DNA of 64,000 nt, from positions 2,330,001 through 2,394,000 of the forward strand of contig CM047425.1 of NCBI GenBank assembly GCA_026168455.1. Reading direction: 5' to 3'. Source of the DNA: Theocolax elegans. Taxonomy: Eukaryota; Arthropoda; Insecta; Hymenoptera; Cerocephalidae. This document shows, one piece after another, positions 47,723-59,571 of the stretch. Both the position numbers and the translations under genes were made by a program. Under the pieces are notes generated by a model, which worked only from the letters and a program-made list of their open reading frames with translations, searched no databases and was not told the DNA's origin. Positions within the stretch are counted from its first letter, which is position 1; each line of letters opens with the position of its first letter.

Positions 47723-50133
47723 TTAGTTCCACGAGTTAGCTTTGTGCTTGGGAAGGAAGTTGAAACCTTCTGGAACTTTTCCAAGCAGCATCTCACTGTA
47801 ATAATATTTTATTTATTGAAAATTTTATTCGATATTTATTTTAGTTATTGTAGGTAAAATCTTACGATAATTTAATCCAATCGGCGCAATTGGGACTAGC
47901 CATTAATGTTTCCAAATCGTCACGACCTTTGTAATACGGTGGCCTATTATTCATTCTTTGAGGTGGATTTTCTAAAACGCCGACTGGTACATATCTTTAA
48001 ATAAAAATAAAAATTCATTTATAAAAATAATCATCACTGTTTGTAAAAGTTAACCAAATATGTTTTAACTATCTTTCTTATTTATCACATATAAAAAAAT
48101 TTTAAATATATTTCTACAATGCTTTACCTATACAAAAACGAAATCCATTCCAGCATGAATCGTCGAGTTGTTTCAACTCCACGTGTATCCGATCCCCAAT
48201 GTTCAAGGCCATATTTCGTGTATTTTTTAAGAATTTCAAACCTTTCAGACGAAGAAATGTCGAATAATTTTTCTTCTTTAATTTCTTGGAATATCCAAGG
48301 TTTAATTAAAGCTCCGCGGCCGATACTAACACCCTGTATAGTTGGATATGTCGATCTTAATCTTTGATAATCATCGTAAGACAAGATGTCACCGGTTCCA
48401 TAAACAGGCACTGGATCAGCTGCTTTTGCACATAGCTCTATGTAATCCCAATCAGCGAGCTTGGTGTACCTTTGTTCTCGGGATCTGCCGTGAATCTGAG
48501 TATTTTTAATGTTTAATTAAATAAAGTAAATTTATTGAAAATATTTTACAAAACAGTAAGTGTTGGTAAATAGAGCTTACGTTTATCATAGATGCACCCC
48601 AATCCTTAAATTTGGGCATTAATTTGTGAGCTATAGGTTTATCCATATAAACACCAGTCCTTGTTTTGATGGTGAATGGAATGTCTAATAAATCAGTAGC
48701 AGACCTTACCACTGATTCTAATACAGTTAGCCTATTTAACAATCCACAACCTGAACCCTGCTTGTAAATAAAATCGATAGGGCAACCTAGATTAAGATCT
48801 ATAAAATCTACTTCCGCTTCATCGTTTAACAGTTGTGCACACCTTGTAAGAACACCAGGATTATTGCCTGCTAGTTGTACTCCGTAAATGTCTTCAGATT
48901 CATGCCTTTTAACCAAAGCCCATTCTTCCCTTCCTCCCTTCAAAAGTTTGTGTGCCAGTGCCATTTCACCACATGTAATGTCAGCACCATATTCTTTACA
49001 TATTCTTCGAAAAGGTAGATTTCCAACAGTTGTTAATGGTGCCAGCATAATTTTATCTTTCCAATTTATTTTTTTCTTTTCAGATGGTTTCAATTTTATC
49101 TCGTCAGTGTCAAGAATAGGTCCAATGTTTTCAGTTTCCGGAACTGTAGCAGTAGTTTTTGATTTGTCAAATTTATCATTGGATTTCTAAAATATAAAAT
49201 ATTTAATTTTTAGTCAAAATTATGCAATACAATATTTTGAATTAATCTCAATTATTTTCAAACTGATAAATTTTAAAACTTAATGATATTAGTTAATTAC
49301 AATTCTTACCCAATTATATTTCTTGACAATTTTTTCAGCTTTAGCGAAATTGTACTTGTACTTTTTCAGTTGTTCCAAAATATCCTTAGAAATTTGATTT
49401 TTAGTAGTTGGACAAAGTTTTTGATAAGCTTCATATTTTTCTTTATTTACAATATTAAAACCATCTGGTGAAGTATGTTTCGATCCCATTCTACAAGCAG
49501 CACCTCTTTGACATTTGCCAGAGACTTCAAAATTGTAACATTCAGTTCCAATGTCTTCTGGTTTTATTTTTAAATATTCAGCACGATTGTGAATAAAGGC
49601 ACATTGTTTATTTGTACATTCTTTGTCTGCCTCATCAACTGTCAAATCAGCTATCCAGGGACACAAATTGTGTTCTCGTAATGTTTTAAACGGTACAGAC
49701 CTTCCTTTATTTTGACCACGAGGTTTATCCTTTTTCTGATTCTCTTTAATTTTCTTTTTTGGTGGTTCATCATTGTCCACTTTCTCATCTTCACTCGACT
49801 TATTTTTACCATTTTCTTTGTCCTTCAAACTATTCTCACTTTGTGACCTGACAACATCCTCAATTATAAATCTAAAAAATTATTATTAAATTTATCAATT
49901 TGATAAAAAAACAGAATATTTAAATAATAATAAAATTGTACGTATTTTTCAGAAAAAAGGCTATTAATTTTCTAGGTTAAAGTTAAATTAATATATAATT
50001 TTTTCATTTATGCTCGATACATATCAATTACTCACTCAGGTTTTATTAAACATATTCCACTGCGTTTAATTTCCTCTTCTTTTTTAATACCCGCATCAAT
50101 ATTGTCCTTTTTCACTTCGTTAGAATCTACCAT
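47723..50133 (-). CDS. DUS3L: tRNA-dihydrouridine(47) synthase, DUS3-like
   Basis: Six exons (50133-50036, 49871-49310, 49186-48581, 48495-48128, 47994-47866, 47795-47723) join in frame to about 611 residues. The enzyme reduces uridine 47 in the tRNA variable loop using FMN and NADPH. The N-terminal part is Lys-rich and carries two CCCH zinc fingers (~100-126, [16 protein letters not shown] to H; ~143-164, [16 protein letters not shown] to H), the mark of the DUS3 subgroup. The TIM-barrel domain begins with [19 protein letters not shown], and [20 protein letters not shown] precedes the catalytic cysteine (~367). [10 protein letters not shown] and [15 protein letters not shown] follow as FMN-binding and helical-domain motifs. 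It is complete. The gene upstream, PSMD8, is on the same strand 365 bp away. Confidence 0.95.
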
Positions 50134-50497
50134 TGCAACTTATACAAATACTGCGGGATGTATGTAAAAAAAAGTAAAACAAAGGTTTCCAAGAATTGTA
50201 TATTTCCCCATGTGCTCCGTTGATGCGCGCGCACGGGGACGATCTTAAATGTTATTGGTCAATGTCCATTGAGAGCAAAATTTTCGTTTACTTACACGTA
50301 TGAAAATGGAATATAAAATAACAAACAATTCTTTTGATATTATTTTTATTATAATGATTTAGTAACAGAAATCGTTAAATTATTAGAAATCGTTTTATTT
50401 TCTTATATTGCGATACATCTATTTGTCAATATGACAAATCTTTACAAAAAAATGCCTCTTTTTTTCTTTCTTTTTAATAAAATTAACTTTTAAATAT

Positions 50498-52782
50498 TTA
50501 TACAATCATTTCCAATTCTCGTGCGTAATCAATAGCAAGAGTCACCAAATCTGCACTGGGTATTGGCTCTTCGACTTTCTTCTCGCTTGGAGCCCCAAAG
50601 TACAAATATCCATCTTTAGCTACAGTCCATTTTTTCTTGTTGCAAAATTGAAGAGCTTCCTTTTCAGTATTTAAATTTAACATTCGGGCAGCATCTTTAA
50701 TAGATATTTTATCAAATGCACTTTCCATGCATGCTCCAATTTCATCTCTTACGGTGTTCAATAGTATATCAATAAAGAAATTGTAAGATGCAGCTGGTAC
50801 ATTGCCTTTTGCTAGGAAAATTTTGTTGTATGAGCCTTCCATTAAATACTGTTCAAGACTGAGCGGATGTCTAATGTAAATATTTGACTGTATGAAATCG
50901 ACAGGCAATAGTTCTAATTCGGTATGAAATTCGGCAACTCTATTTTGTGATAATAAAAATAAAAGATTCAGCCCTAAAAGTTGATATTTGTAGACAGATT
51001 CTGGTAAACTTGATTTATAATCAAAGTAATAACTCTTTAACTGAGCCATGTAACGTTCAAATGAAGGTATATCTTCGTTAGCTATACTCCATTGTACTCC
51101 AATTTCGAGAATATCCCCTAAAAATTGATTAAGAAAGAAATAAAATTCAAATCTCATTATTAAAAAGTTAAAAAATATTATGCACAATACTTACGCGCTA
51201 TTAGTAGTTCTCTTCCAGAGGCAACTTCATGCGTTGGCAGGAAAGTTAAATTTGTAAGGGCAATCTGAAATTTAATAATATATTAATCAATAAATTTCTT
51301 ACTTTAAATAAACAATACTATTTACAGAAAAAGATTAATGTTTTCAAAATAATTTTTAATGTCTTTTAATTAGCAAATTTAAATTTTAAAGATGATTAAT
51401 GTTAATTTTATTGCACATCCATCATCAATTTCAAGTTATTACTTTTATTGTGCGAATAAAAAAAAGTATAATACAATAGCAAGATCTTTGCATAAAACAA
51501 TTTTCTCATTATTAATTCATTTATTTAATCAGACAAATTAAATAAGAGTAAGTAATTGAAGTAATTTCAAACTATTAGGTTTAAGAATCCAAAGAATATG
51601 TATAATAATTAACAGGTTCAGTGTGGCCAACGTACAAAACAATTTTTTAAATTCTTTATAAAATGAAAAATGGCATTCAATATTTAATTAAAACTTATTA
51701 TGTTTATGTTCTCAAAAATTCCTGAAGAATGTAAAAAAAGCTAGAAGTAGGCAAACATATAAAAAATATTTAAATAAATTATAAAAATATTTCTTAATTC
51801 ATGACACATATGTCTCGCACCACACTGAACCTGTTAATGATGATCAAGTATCTATAGACTTAGAAAATTGTAGAACTTATTACCAATCAGTAATAGGATC
51901 ATGTGATTCAAATTAAAGTAAGTAAATTAAAGTGCAAAAACTATCTTTTATTATAAACTTTGATTTTTCACTTTATATTATTTATACATTATATTTATAT
52001 AGAAACAGTATATCCATTTAATTATTAATAAATAAATAAATAAATTCCAAACAAAAAAAGATGTTATAAAGCATACAGTAATTTGTGCACATAAGATTTT
52101 GTGTACCACGCAATAGTATTTCAATTAATAATCAAAATATTTTTGAACATTGTATAAAACTGTATATTGTTTATATATCTTTATTTATTGGATACATAAA
52201 TTCTCTCTTATTTGTTATAACTAAATTATAAATAACATCAAATAATTTATTGCAACTATCGTTCAACAATATTGACCTTAATTTCCTTCCTTAATAAAAG
52301 AACAAACGTACTTTTTAAAAAAGTTTATATTTAACAAACTTTATTAAAAGGCCTCCTAAATGCAGATGCAATTAATTTCATACAGAAGATTGACTATTTT
52401 TAAAAAAAAACATACTAGCTTTAATTTCTTACTCTAACGTTAACAATGCAGAAGAGACCACAAACAAAAAATAAAGAAGTGATTGATAAAATCAACTTAA
52501 CAAAACATTATCAACTTTCTAAACATTGCATCCTGCACATCCTTAGTGCTATTAACGTAGAAAGGAAAAATCATGACGATACATTTTTTGACATTAACAA
52601 AGTGAGGTTAGCAAATAATGGTACAACAATAATGATCAATACTCAATGAATATAATAAAAAATTATAATCTTACTTTAAGCTGACTCAACAGTTCTCCAC
52701 ATTTTTTTAAATTTCTTGGTACTGTACCCCATTCTTGTATTAAAATTAAAGCTTGGTTCATCACATCTTTCAACGCTGCCAT
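50498..52782 (-). CDS. PSMD8: 26S proteasome non-ATPase subunit 8 (Rpn12)
   Basis: Three exons (52782-52675, 51264-51195, 51117-50498) give about 265 residues. Rpn12 is a lid subunit of the 19S regulatory particle and joins last during lid assembly. Recognisable blocks are [12 protein letters not shown] and [20 protein letters not shown] near the N-terminus, [20 protein letters not shown] in the helical repeats, [20 protein letters not shown], and the C-terminal winged-helix/CSN8-PSMD8-EIF3K region ending YARELEMIV. Length fits the family. The ATG at 52782 is in frame with the conserved blocks and lies 383 bp head-to-head from UBL4A, suggesting a shared promoter. The first intron (1.4 kb) contains a piggyBac-type MITE. 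Confidence 0.95.
51613..51833. mobile_element. 221-bp piggyBac-type MITE with perfect ends and TTAA duplication
   Basis: TTAA (51609-51612 and 51834-51837) flanks CAGGTTCAGTGTGG at the left and its exact inverse CCACACTGAACCTG at the right. The first nine bases are identical to the left end of the piggyBac relic at 43038, so the two probably used the same transposase. Internal sequence is A/T-rich and non-coding. It sits in the first intron of PSMD8 and seems young because ends and target duplication are intact. Confidence 0.85.
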
Positions 52783-53165
52783 TGTGGTTTTCTCGAATAT
52801 GTTTTTGAACTACTCGGCGTGAAGTTCGCCGATTGTCCGTTCGACGTCACACACGTATATATATAGCAGAATTTTCGGCGAATTTCGGATTGGACGTGTC
52901 TCATATATATATTTTTCGGGAGTATATGTCGAATTCTAACCTTTTTTTTTTAATATAAAACAAATATGTATAGATGTTGTTCTTCTTGATGATATATATA
53001 TATTATACAACGTTATTTTAGAGTGAGATTGTATATATTTTTTTTTTCGAAAAATTTATAGTTTCCTTTTTTTCTCGTTTTACGATATATTGCTCCGCAA
53101 TTCGTAGACCGTTGGTGTGCAGAAAGAAAAAAAAAATAAAAAGAGTAAAACTTAATAAACTAAAT
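52783..53165. promoter_or_regulatory. Bidirectional promoter region, PSMD8 / UBL4A
   Basis: The two divergent start codons are 383 bp apart and both 5' leaders must lie inside. The PSMD8 side has a G/C-richer patch (GGCGTGAAGTTCGCCG near 52820). No TATA box can be assigned with confidence because the region contains many TATATA runs. Confidence 0.5.
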
Positions 53166-53736
53166 ATGAAAATCCATGTGAAAGTGTTACTGGGAGAAGA
53201 ACATATCTTTGAAGTAAGTATGAGAATATTATTCTTTGGCTTGTCACATTTTGATTTGGTGAATTTGCATTTTCTTTGTAGATATTGCCTTCGGACACTG
53301 TGCTTCAAGTTAAGGAAAAAATACATCAAAGACTTGGCATTGAAATACCACATCAGACCTTGTTACTTAGGGGTAAAGCACTCTTAGGTAAATTGTTATG
53401 TTTTATACTGGATTATTTATTTCTTTGACATTTAAATTCATTTTTGCAATGGACTTTTCAGATGAAAATGCAATAAGCTTTTATCCAGGGATCAAAGAAG
53501 GGAGCAAGTTAACCCTGGTGAAGAAGGCGTTGCTGTCAACTCAAACTAAAAATGGTTTACATACGTTCAAAGAAGAAATGATGAAAGTCCTGAGAACTTA
53601 TTATATGGAACCGGAGGCCTTAACGATAGCAAATGAAACGATAAAGGACTTACAGAACAAAGTAAATCATCTTAGCTATGACGATCTGGAAAGGTTAGCG
53701 ACAGCACTAATTCAAGAGCAAGAAAATATATCTTAA
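53166..53736 (+). CDS. UBL4A: Ubiquitin-like protein 4A (Get5 homologue)
   Basis: Three exons (53166-53213, 53282-53387, 53462-53736) encode 142 residues. The N-terminal ubiquitin-like fold (~1-75) reads MKIHVKVLLGEEHIFEILPS and contains VKEKIHQRLGI, QTLLLRGKAL and IKEGSKLTLV. It lacks a terminal Gly-Gly, so it is not a conjugated modifier. The C-terminal half contains the Tugs-type helix (DDLERLATALIQE) that docks to BAG6 in the pathway handing tail-anchored proteins to the TRC40/GET machinery. It is slightly shorter than the vertebrate protein. It shares a promoter interval with PSMD8 and meets GEMIN2 tail-to-tail with ~270 bp between stop codons. Confidence 0.93.
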
Positions 53737-54004
53737 TTTATTAAATTGAAATTACTTAATTTTTATTTTAGTTGCTTTGTTATAATCAGTGTAACAGTGT
53801 ACCTTACATAACTGAGTTTGTTTATAATACAATTTGTTTAAATTTCATTTATTGATTTTAATAGCTATTATTATTATATAATGAAAAACATATTAAAAGT
53901 GCAAAAAACATTTATCTTTATCACAGGCCATAACTTATTTATTTATACATATATATATTAAAAAAATCATGATACATTTCATCAAGAGACAATAAAAAGA
54001 TTTT

Positions 54005-55402
54005 TCAAGGATCTGCTAAATCTAGTTGTCTAAAATACCTTGCTACTAAACAGATAAATAAATTCAAAGATACTGCGTCACTTGTGCTCGAGGGCTTCTG
54101 AAAATTAATGTATATACATTATAAATTATACATATATATATATTATTTTCTGAACTTTTACACCAATATTTAATTTTATTAATAAAAATAATAATTAATT
54201 ATGTACAATATAAAAATACATATATTTAAAAATATACTATAATTGTATTTATCTTTTTATAAAATGTCTAAAAACTTAGAACATCGTACTTTTGTTTATT
54301 ATTTCAATGTAAAATATAGTAGAATTCGTATGATATGAACTGTATGTATAGTTACAATAGAATATATGTACAAAAATTTGTATTAAATAAATTTTAGTAT
54401 GATTTAAAAAAAAATCAACTTGGTAAATTTAATAAAAAGAAGAATCTAAGATACTAACCAGTAAGGATCTCATATTTGAACATGTCCTTGCTAAAGATCT
54501 TAAACAGGAACACATATCTGGATTTAAAGGCAATTCCAAAGCAACTAGAAGGGCGTACAACCATCGACCCAATTGAAGTGAAATAGATTTCTGTTCTTCT
54601 AAAAATTCTACTAAATATTCTAATACTTGCTCAATTGTCGGTTGATTCATTGATAAAATTACAGTAAGCGTTGGTTCAACACACTCATTTTCATTTGCAG
54701 ATATAAACAATTTAATCCAATTACTTTGGTCACTAGAGTTTGGCTGTAAAATGAAATTAAAAATATATTTTAAGTGGTAGATTGTCTATAAGGTGTTCAG
54801 CATCTCTATAATTTATCAATGCATAGCTCCAAAATATACATACCAATTTATATGTCAATGTTTTCTTTTTCCTTTTATTATTCGTTATTTCATCTCTTAT
54901 TTGAGCTACATACAGTCTTATGTTGGAAAAATCAGCTAATTGACAATTTTGCCATTCTTGAGATGGCCCAATACATTCGGGTGCTTTTGTACATTCTGGT
55001 AGCTAATTAAAAAAAGTAAAACAAAAGAATTAAAATTACAAAGCATACATTTATTTTAATACAAACAAACTGGTTTAACATTTAAAATTTATTTAAATAC
55101 AAACTGGTTTAACATTTAAAATTTATTTTAATACAAACTAACTGGTTTAACATTTAACGTTGGTTTCTTCAATCTTGTCTCATCGATCTTTGCAAAGACA
55201 ACATCTTCTAATTGACGAGCTTCTAAACTGTAAATAAAACCATAAGAGTAATAAATCTAAACATTCTTATAACAATGAACGAATACAAAACTTACATTAC
55301 TCTCTTTATGTATTCTTCACCAGTTGTTGGTGGTTCAGACATATTAATATCATCATCAATTTCTCCAACGTACAATGCTGGTTCTTTAAATCTTTCATTC
55401 AT
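54005..55402 (-). CDS. GEMIN2: Gem-associated protein 2 (SMN complex)
   Basis: Five exons (55402-55296, 55227-55143, 55002-54844, 54743-54459, 54097-54005) give about 242 residues. Gemin2 holds the Sm-protein ring open and links it to SMN during snRNP assembly. Conserved blocks are EPPTTGEEYIKRV at the N-terminus (SMN-binding region), AKAPECIGPSQEW-like sequence (TKAPECIGPSQEWQNCQ), LGRWLYALLVALELPLNPDM, LRSLARTCSNMRSLL and the end LVARYFRQLDLADP. Length fits the insect family. The exon-2 donor is an unusual GTTAGT and the adjoining intron carries tandem copies of the exon-2 end (see 55050-55160). It is head-to-head with VPS53 over 426 bp. Confidence 0.95.
55050..55160. repeat. Tandem triplication around the GEMIN2 exon-2 donor
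   Basis: Three copies of a ~35-45-bp unit (AATACAAACTGGTTTAACAT plus TTAAAATTTATT) lie end to end. The right-most one includes the true end of exon 2 (minus strand TGTTAAACCA|GTTAGT). The two intronic copies recreate the exon end followed by GTTTGT, so they are potential decoy donors. Confidence 0.75.
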
Positions 55403-55615
55403 AGTTTATTACAAATAATATTTATTCCTCTCAAACACTATATAAACATAACCCTTAGAGTATACTTTTATAAAACTTTTCTGTCCAAAAAAATATATTC
55501 ATATTTTCTGAAGAATTCACCAAAAACATTTGGTGGAAATATTGAATTTACCTATAATTATTACTAAAAAACGGTATCTCTTATGTTGGTAACTTCCAAT
55601 TAAATGTGATATATA

Positions 55616-55649
<34 letters not shown>

Positions 55650-55828
55650 AAAAGTTGACAGCGGTAGCGGTGCGCACAGCATATGTATAGACATAAGTGT
55701 ATGCGTAAATATATATACTACAATTTGAAATAAATTCATAACAAAAATATAAACAAAAATAGCTTTTTATATATTGAGTACGAGTTTTTTTAATTATTTT
55801 AGTTACGTTGTTTATTTTATAAAAAAAC
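55403..55828. promoter_or_regulatory. Bidirectional promoter region, GEMIN2 / VPS53
   Basis: The interval of 426 bp between divergent starts contains a (TA)n run (about 55609-55645) and a G/C-richer block (GACAGCGGTAGCGGTGCGCAC near 55660). Both leaders must lie here. No specific factor site is claimed. Confidence 0.5.
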
Positions 55829-58800
55829 ATGGCAGCTTCCGAAGAAGATATCATTGAAGAACTGCAATCAACTATTTACAATTTTCCACCAAGCGTACAA
55901 GCAGTTATTGAAAAGGTTAGTATAAGAAAAGTTATATGTTACTGTTGTGTAACATAATGAAGAGAAAGAATGAAGAATTGGTTTTATTTAAACAATCTAA
56001 TATTGCAAAATTTTAATTATTAAGGTATTTCCGAGCAATGATCCTTTAGATCAACCGGATTTCAATGCTGTTGATTATATCAACTCGTTATTTCCTACTG
56101 AACAATCTCTCTCTAACATTGACGATGTCATTAACAAAATGGAGCAAGAAATACGTGACATAGATAAGGAAATTAGAACTGTCGTTCGCGGACAGAGTAG
56201 TAGTACCCAGGATGGAAAGGCGGCATTGGATGAGGCCCAGAAGTCTATTAAACAGTTGTTTCTTCAGATCAAGGATATCAAGGCGAAAGCTGAACAATCA
56301 GAAGAAACTGTTAAGGAAATTACAAGGGACATTAAGCAACTTGATTTTGCAAAGAAGAATCTAACATCCTCTATTACAACTTTGAATCATTTGCATATGT
56401 TAGTAGACGGAGTTGAAACTTTAAAGTAGGTATTTTCAATTGAGTAACAATTTGGTTTTAATGAGTCTTAGACACTTACATTAATTTTGTTATTAAATAG
56501 GGACTTAACAAAAAAGAAACAATATGGTGAAATTATTTTACCTTTACAAGCTGTGATGGAAGTTATGCAACACTTCAACAATTTCATGGATATACCACAA
56601 ATAAAGGAATTATCTGATGAAGTATGTTTATTATTATTATAAAATAATACATTAAAATTAATAACACTTTATTTTAGGTGCAAAAAATTCATGTCGAATT
56701 AGCTCAACAAATTACAACTGATTTTAAAGAAGCTTTCTCAGGTCAAAATCCAAAACATTTTGCTCAATTAACAGAAGGATGTTTAGTTCTTTCAGTATTA
56801 GATCCCAAAGTCAAGTAATTCTTAATTGTGTTATTATACAGTATTGTATAATTTTTTGTTTAAGAATTTTTCATTGATTCAAAAAAAAATTTAATTATTC
56901 ATTTGCAGAAAGGAACTTCTTAATTGGTTTGTAACAATGCAATTACAAGAATACACTCACTTATTCGATGAGAATCAAGATTTTGCATGGTTGGATAAAA
57001 TTGATCGTAGATACGCATGGATAAAGAAACATTTACTTGATTTTGAATCAAAATTCGGTAATATATTTCCTCAAGACTGGGAGGTATCTGAACGCATAGC
57101 TGTTCAATTTTGTCATATAACGCGCGACGATCTTACTAAGTTAATGCACAAGAGGACTCCTGAAATAGATGTCAAATTATTACTATACGCTATTCAGCGC
57201 ACGACAAATTTTGAAAATTTATTAGCTAAGAGATTTACAGGAATTACCATAAGAGATTTAAATAAACAAGAGAAAAAACCAGCAAGTGCACCTACACCTA
57301 GTACAAGTAGTAGCAATACACCTGGAAATCCATTTTTAGAAGAAACTGCAGAGAAGGTAACATGTTGTTTTTTATGTTTAAAAGATCAAAAAGATCATTT
57401 TTCAATTTCATGTTTGAGTTCTCAAGAGATTGAAAAATGATCCTTTTATCAACAAAGTTTTTACTGTTTTTATTGTGTTTTAAAGACATTTAAAATAAAA
57501 TATTTTACAATTTTTACAGATTGAACATGACAAACCTCTACCATCACCATTTGCCAATGTAATAGGCAAATGTTTTGAATCTTATTTGTACATATACATT
57601 GAAAGTTTAGATAGAAATTTGTCCGAGCTCATAGAAAAATTTGTAACTGATTGTAAAACTCAACCACCTGGCGCTCAAGCTCCTGAGGGTATTGGAGAAG
57701 GTGCAAGCACTGTACTTTCGTCTTGCGCAGATCTTTTTGTGTTTTATAAAAAGTGTATGTTGCAATGCACACAACTTAGCTCCGGTTCTATCATGTTGAA
57801 TTTAGCTGAAACCTTTCAAAAGTACTTACGTGAATACGCTATGAAAATTTTACAAAACAACTTGCCAAAGTAAGTGAATAACCCTTTGACTGAAAGAATG
57901 TAAACTTAACTGTATACACGGTAAATTATTGATTGAAATGTAAAATAATTATTTTTTTATTATTTTAGAATTGGTGGTGCTAGTATTGGATCCAGTGTAA
58001 GCAGCATAACGCGAGAATTTCGAGATTTATCAACTTCTGGTTTTATTCAAAACTTTCAAAGTTTCTTAAAAGAGGGTGAAAATAGTAAATTTAATAAAGA
58101 GGAACAAGCACGTATTTGTTGGTGAGCATTTGTTTTAAAGAAAATTAATTTTGACATTTTTTAATCTACAATATTTATATTAATATTTATATTACTATTT
58201 GTTGTATATAGTATTTTGACAACTGCTGAATACTGCCTTGAAACAACACAACAATTAGAAGAGAAGCTACGCCTAAAAACGGATAAAATTTATGCTGACA
58301 AGATAAATTTATCTCAAGAACAAGATATTTTCCATGGGTAAAATTATAATTCAAGTATACATTCAATAATTACATTAAAAATGTTAATTTCTATTTTTTC
58401 TTTCAGGGTAATATCTAATTGTATTCAGTTACTGGTTCAAGATTTAGAATTAGCATGCGAACCTGCTTTACATGCCATGACAAAGGTAAACAATTTAAAA
58501 GAAAATGTAAATATATTTCTACTACAATTTCTTTATCCGTCAAATAGATGCAGTGGAGTACAATTGAAAGTGTGGGTGATCAAAGTAGTTATGTCAGCAC
58601 AATTGTATCTCACCTTCGTCAAACTATTCCAACTATCAGGGATCAATTATCTTCTTGTAGAAAATATTTTACACAACTATGTGTTAAATTTGTTGGGTAC
58701 AATATTATTAGTACTTATTAGTATCCTTTGAATTTTATAATTTTTTTTTCTAATTAATATTACTTTCTTTGCAGCTCCTTCATTCCCAAATTAACTCAAC

Positions 58801-59407
58801 AAATATTCAAATGCAAGCCTCTTAGTACAGTGGGAGCTGAACAATTGCTACTAGATGTTCACATGTTAAAGACTGCTCTCTTAGATCTTCCTTCAACAGG
58901 TTGTCAAATTCAAAGAAAAGCTCCAGCAACTTATACCAAGGTGAATTTTATAAACAATACTTGAAAGTAACAAAATAAATTGTTTGATAAATTTTCATTA
59001 TTTATTAAAATCTTCAACAGGTTGTAGTGAAAGGCATGACAACAGCTGAAATGATTCTTAAAATTGTGATGTCACCAACAGAGTCTCCAAGTGGATTCGC
59101 AGAACAGTGTAGGAAACTCTTACCCGATCTCAAAATTCCAGAGTTTCAAAAGATATTAGAAATGAAAGTATGAGGTTTACATTTACTACTAAATTTGATC
59201 ATTTAATTGAATATAAATTCATTTAAAATTTATACAAATCTTTTACAGGGTCTAAGAAAACAAGAACAACTTCAATTAATTGAAGAATTTAAACAGAGGA
59301 TGAACATTGATATATCAAGTGAAGTAAGTGGTATTGTTCAAGACAGTCCAGAACACGAAGCAGGTAGAATTAAAAGATTGGAAAAATTAATTAAAAAGAG
59401 AATGTAA
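55829..59407 (+). CDS. VPS53: VPS53, GARP/EARP tethering complex subunit
   Basis: Thirteen exons (55829-55915, 56025-56425, 56501-56621, 56678-56814, 56909-57356, 57520-57869, 57969-58121, 58212-58337, 58407-58485, 58548-58696, 58775-58940, 59021-59167, 59249-59407) join in frame to 840 residues, close to the usual ~830. VPS53 tethers endosome-derived vesicles at the trans-Golgi (GARP) and recycling endosomes (EARP). The N-terminus reads [20 protein letters not shown], followed by a coiled-coil region (~75-160, [14 protein letters not shown] and [16 protein letters not shown]). Later blocks include [18 protein letters not shown], a Ser/Thr/Pro linker (~395-415), [31 protein letters not shown] and [14 protein letters not shown]. 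It converges on RPL7A with 164 bp between stop codons. Confidence 0.96.
57388..57447 (+). other. Near-perfect hairpin in a VPS53 intron
   Basis: The arm AAAAAGATCATTTTTCAATT (57388 on) pairs with GATTGAAAAATGATCCTTTT (ending 57447), and the inner TTGAG/CTCAA closes a two-base loop with a small internal bulge. Total arm length is about 27-31 bp. It could be a fortuitous inverted repeat, a small fold-back element or a small-RNA precursor; expression data would be needed to choose. Confidence 0.4.
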
Positions 59408-59571
59408 GACTTATTACAGTAAATTGTACAGATAATTTATACGAAATTTATATAAAGGAATTATTATTATATGATGTATAAAGAAAAAAGAGAAACGAAA
59501 ATTTGTAAGAATTGTCTGTTTTTATTAATAATTTGTAAATGTATTTAATAAAAATCACAGACAACTTAGAA

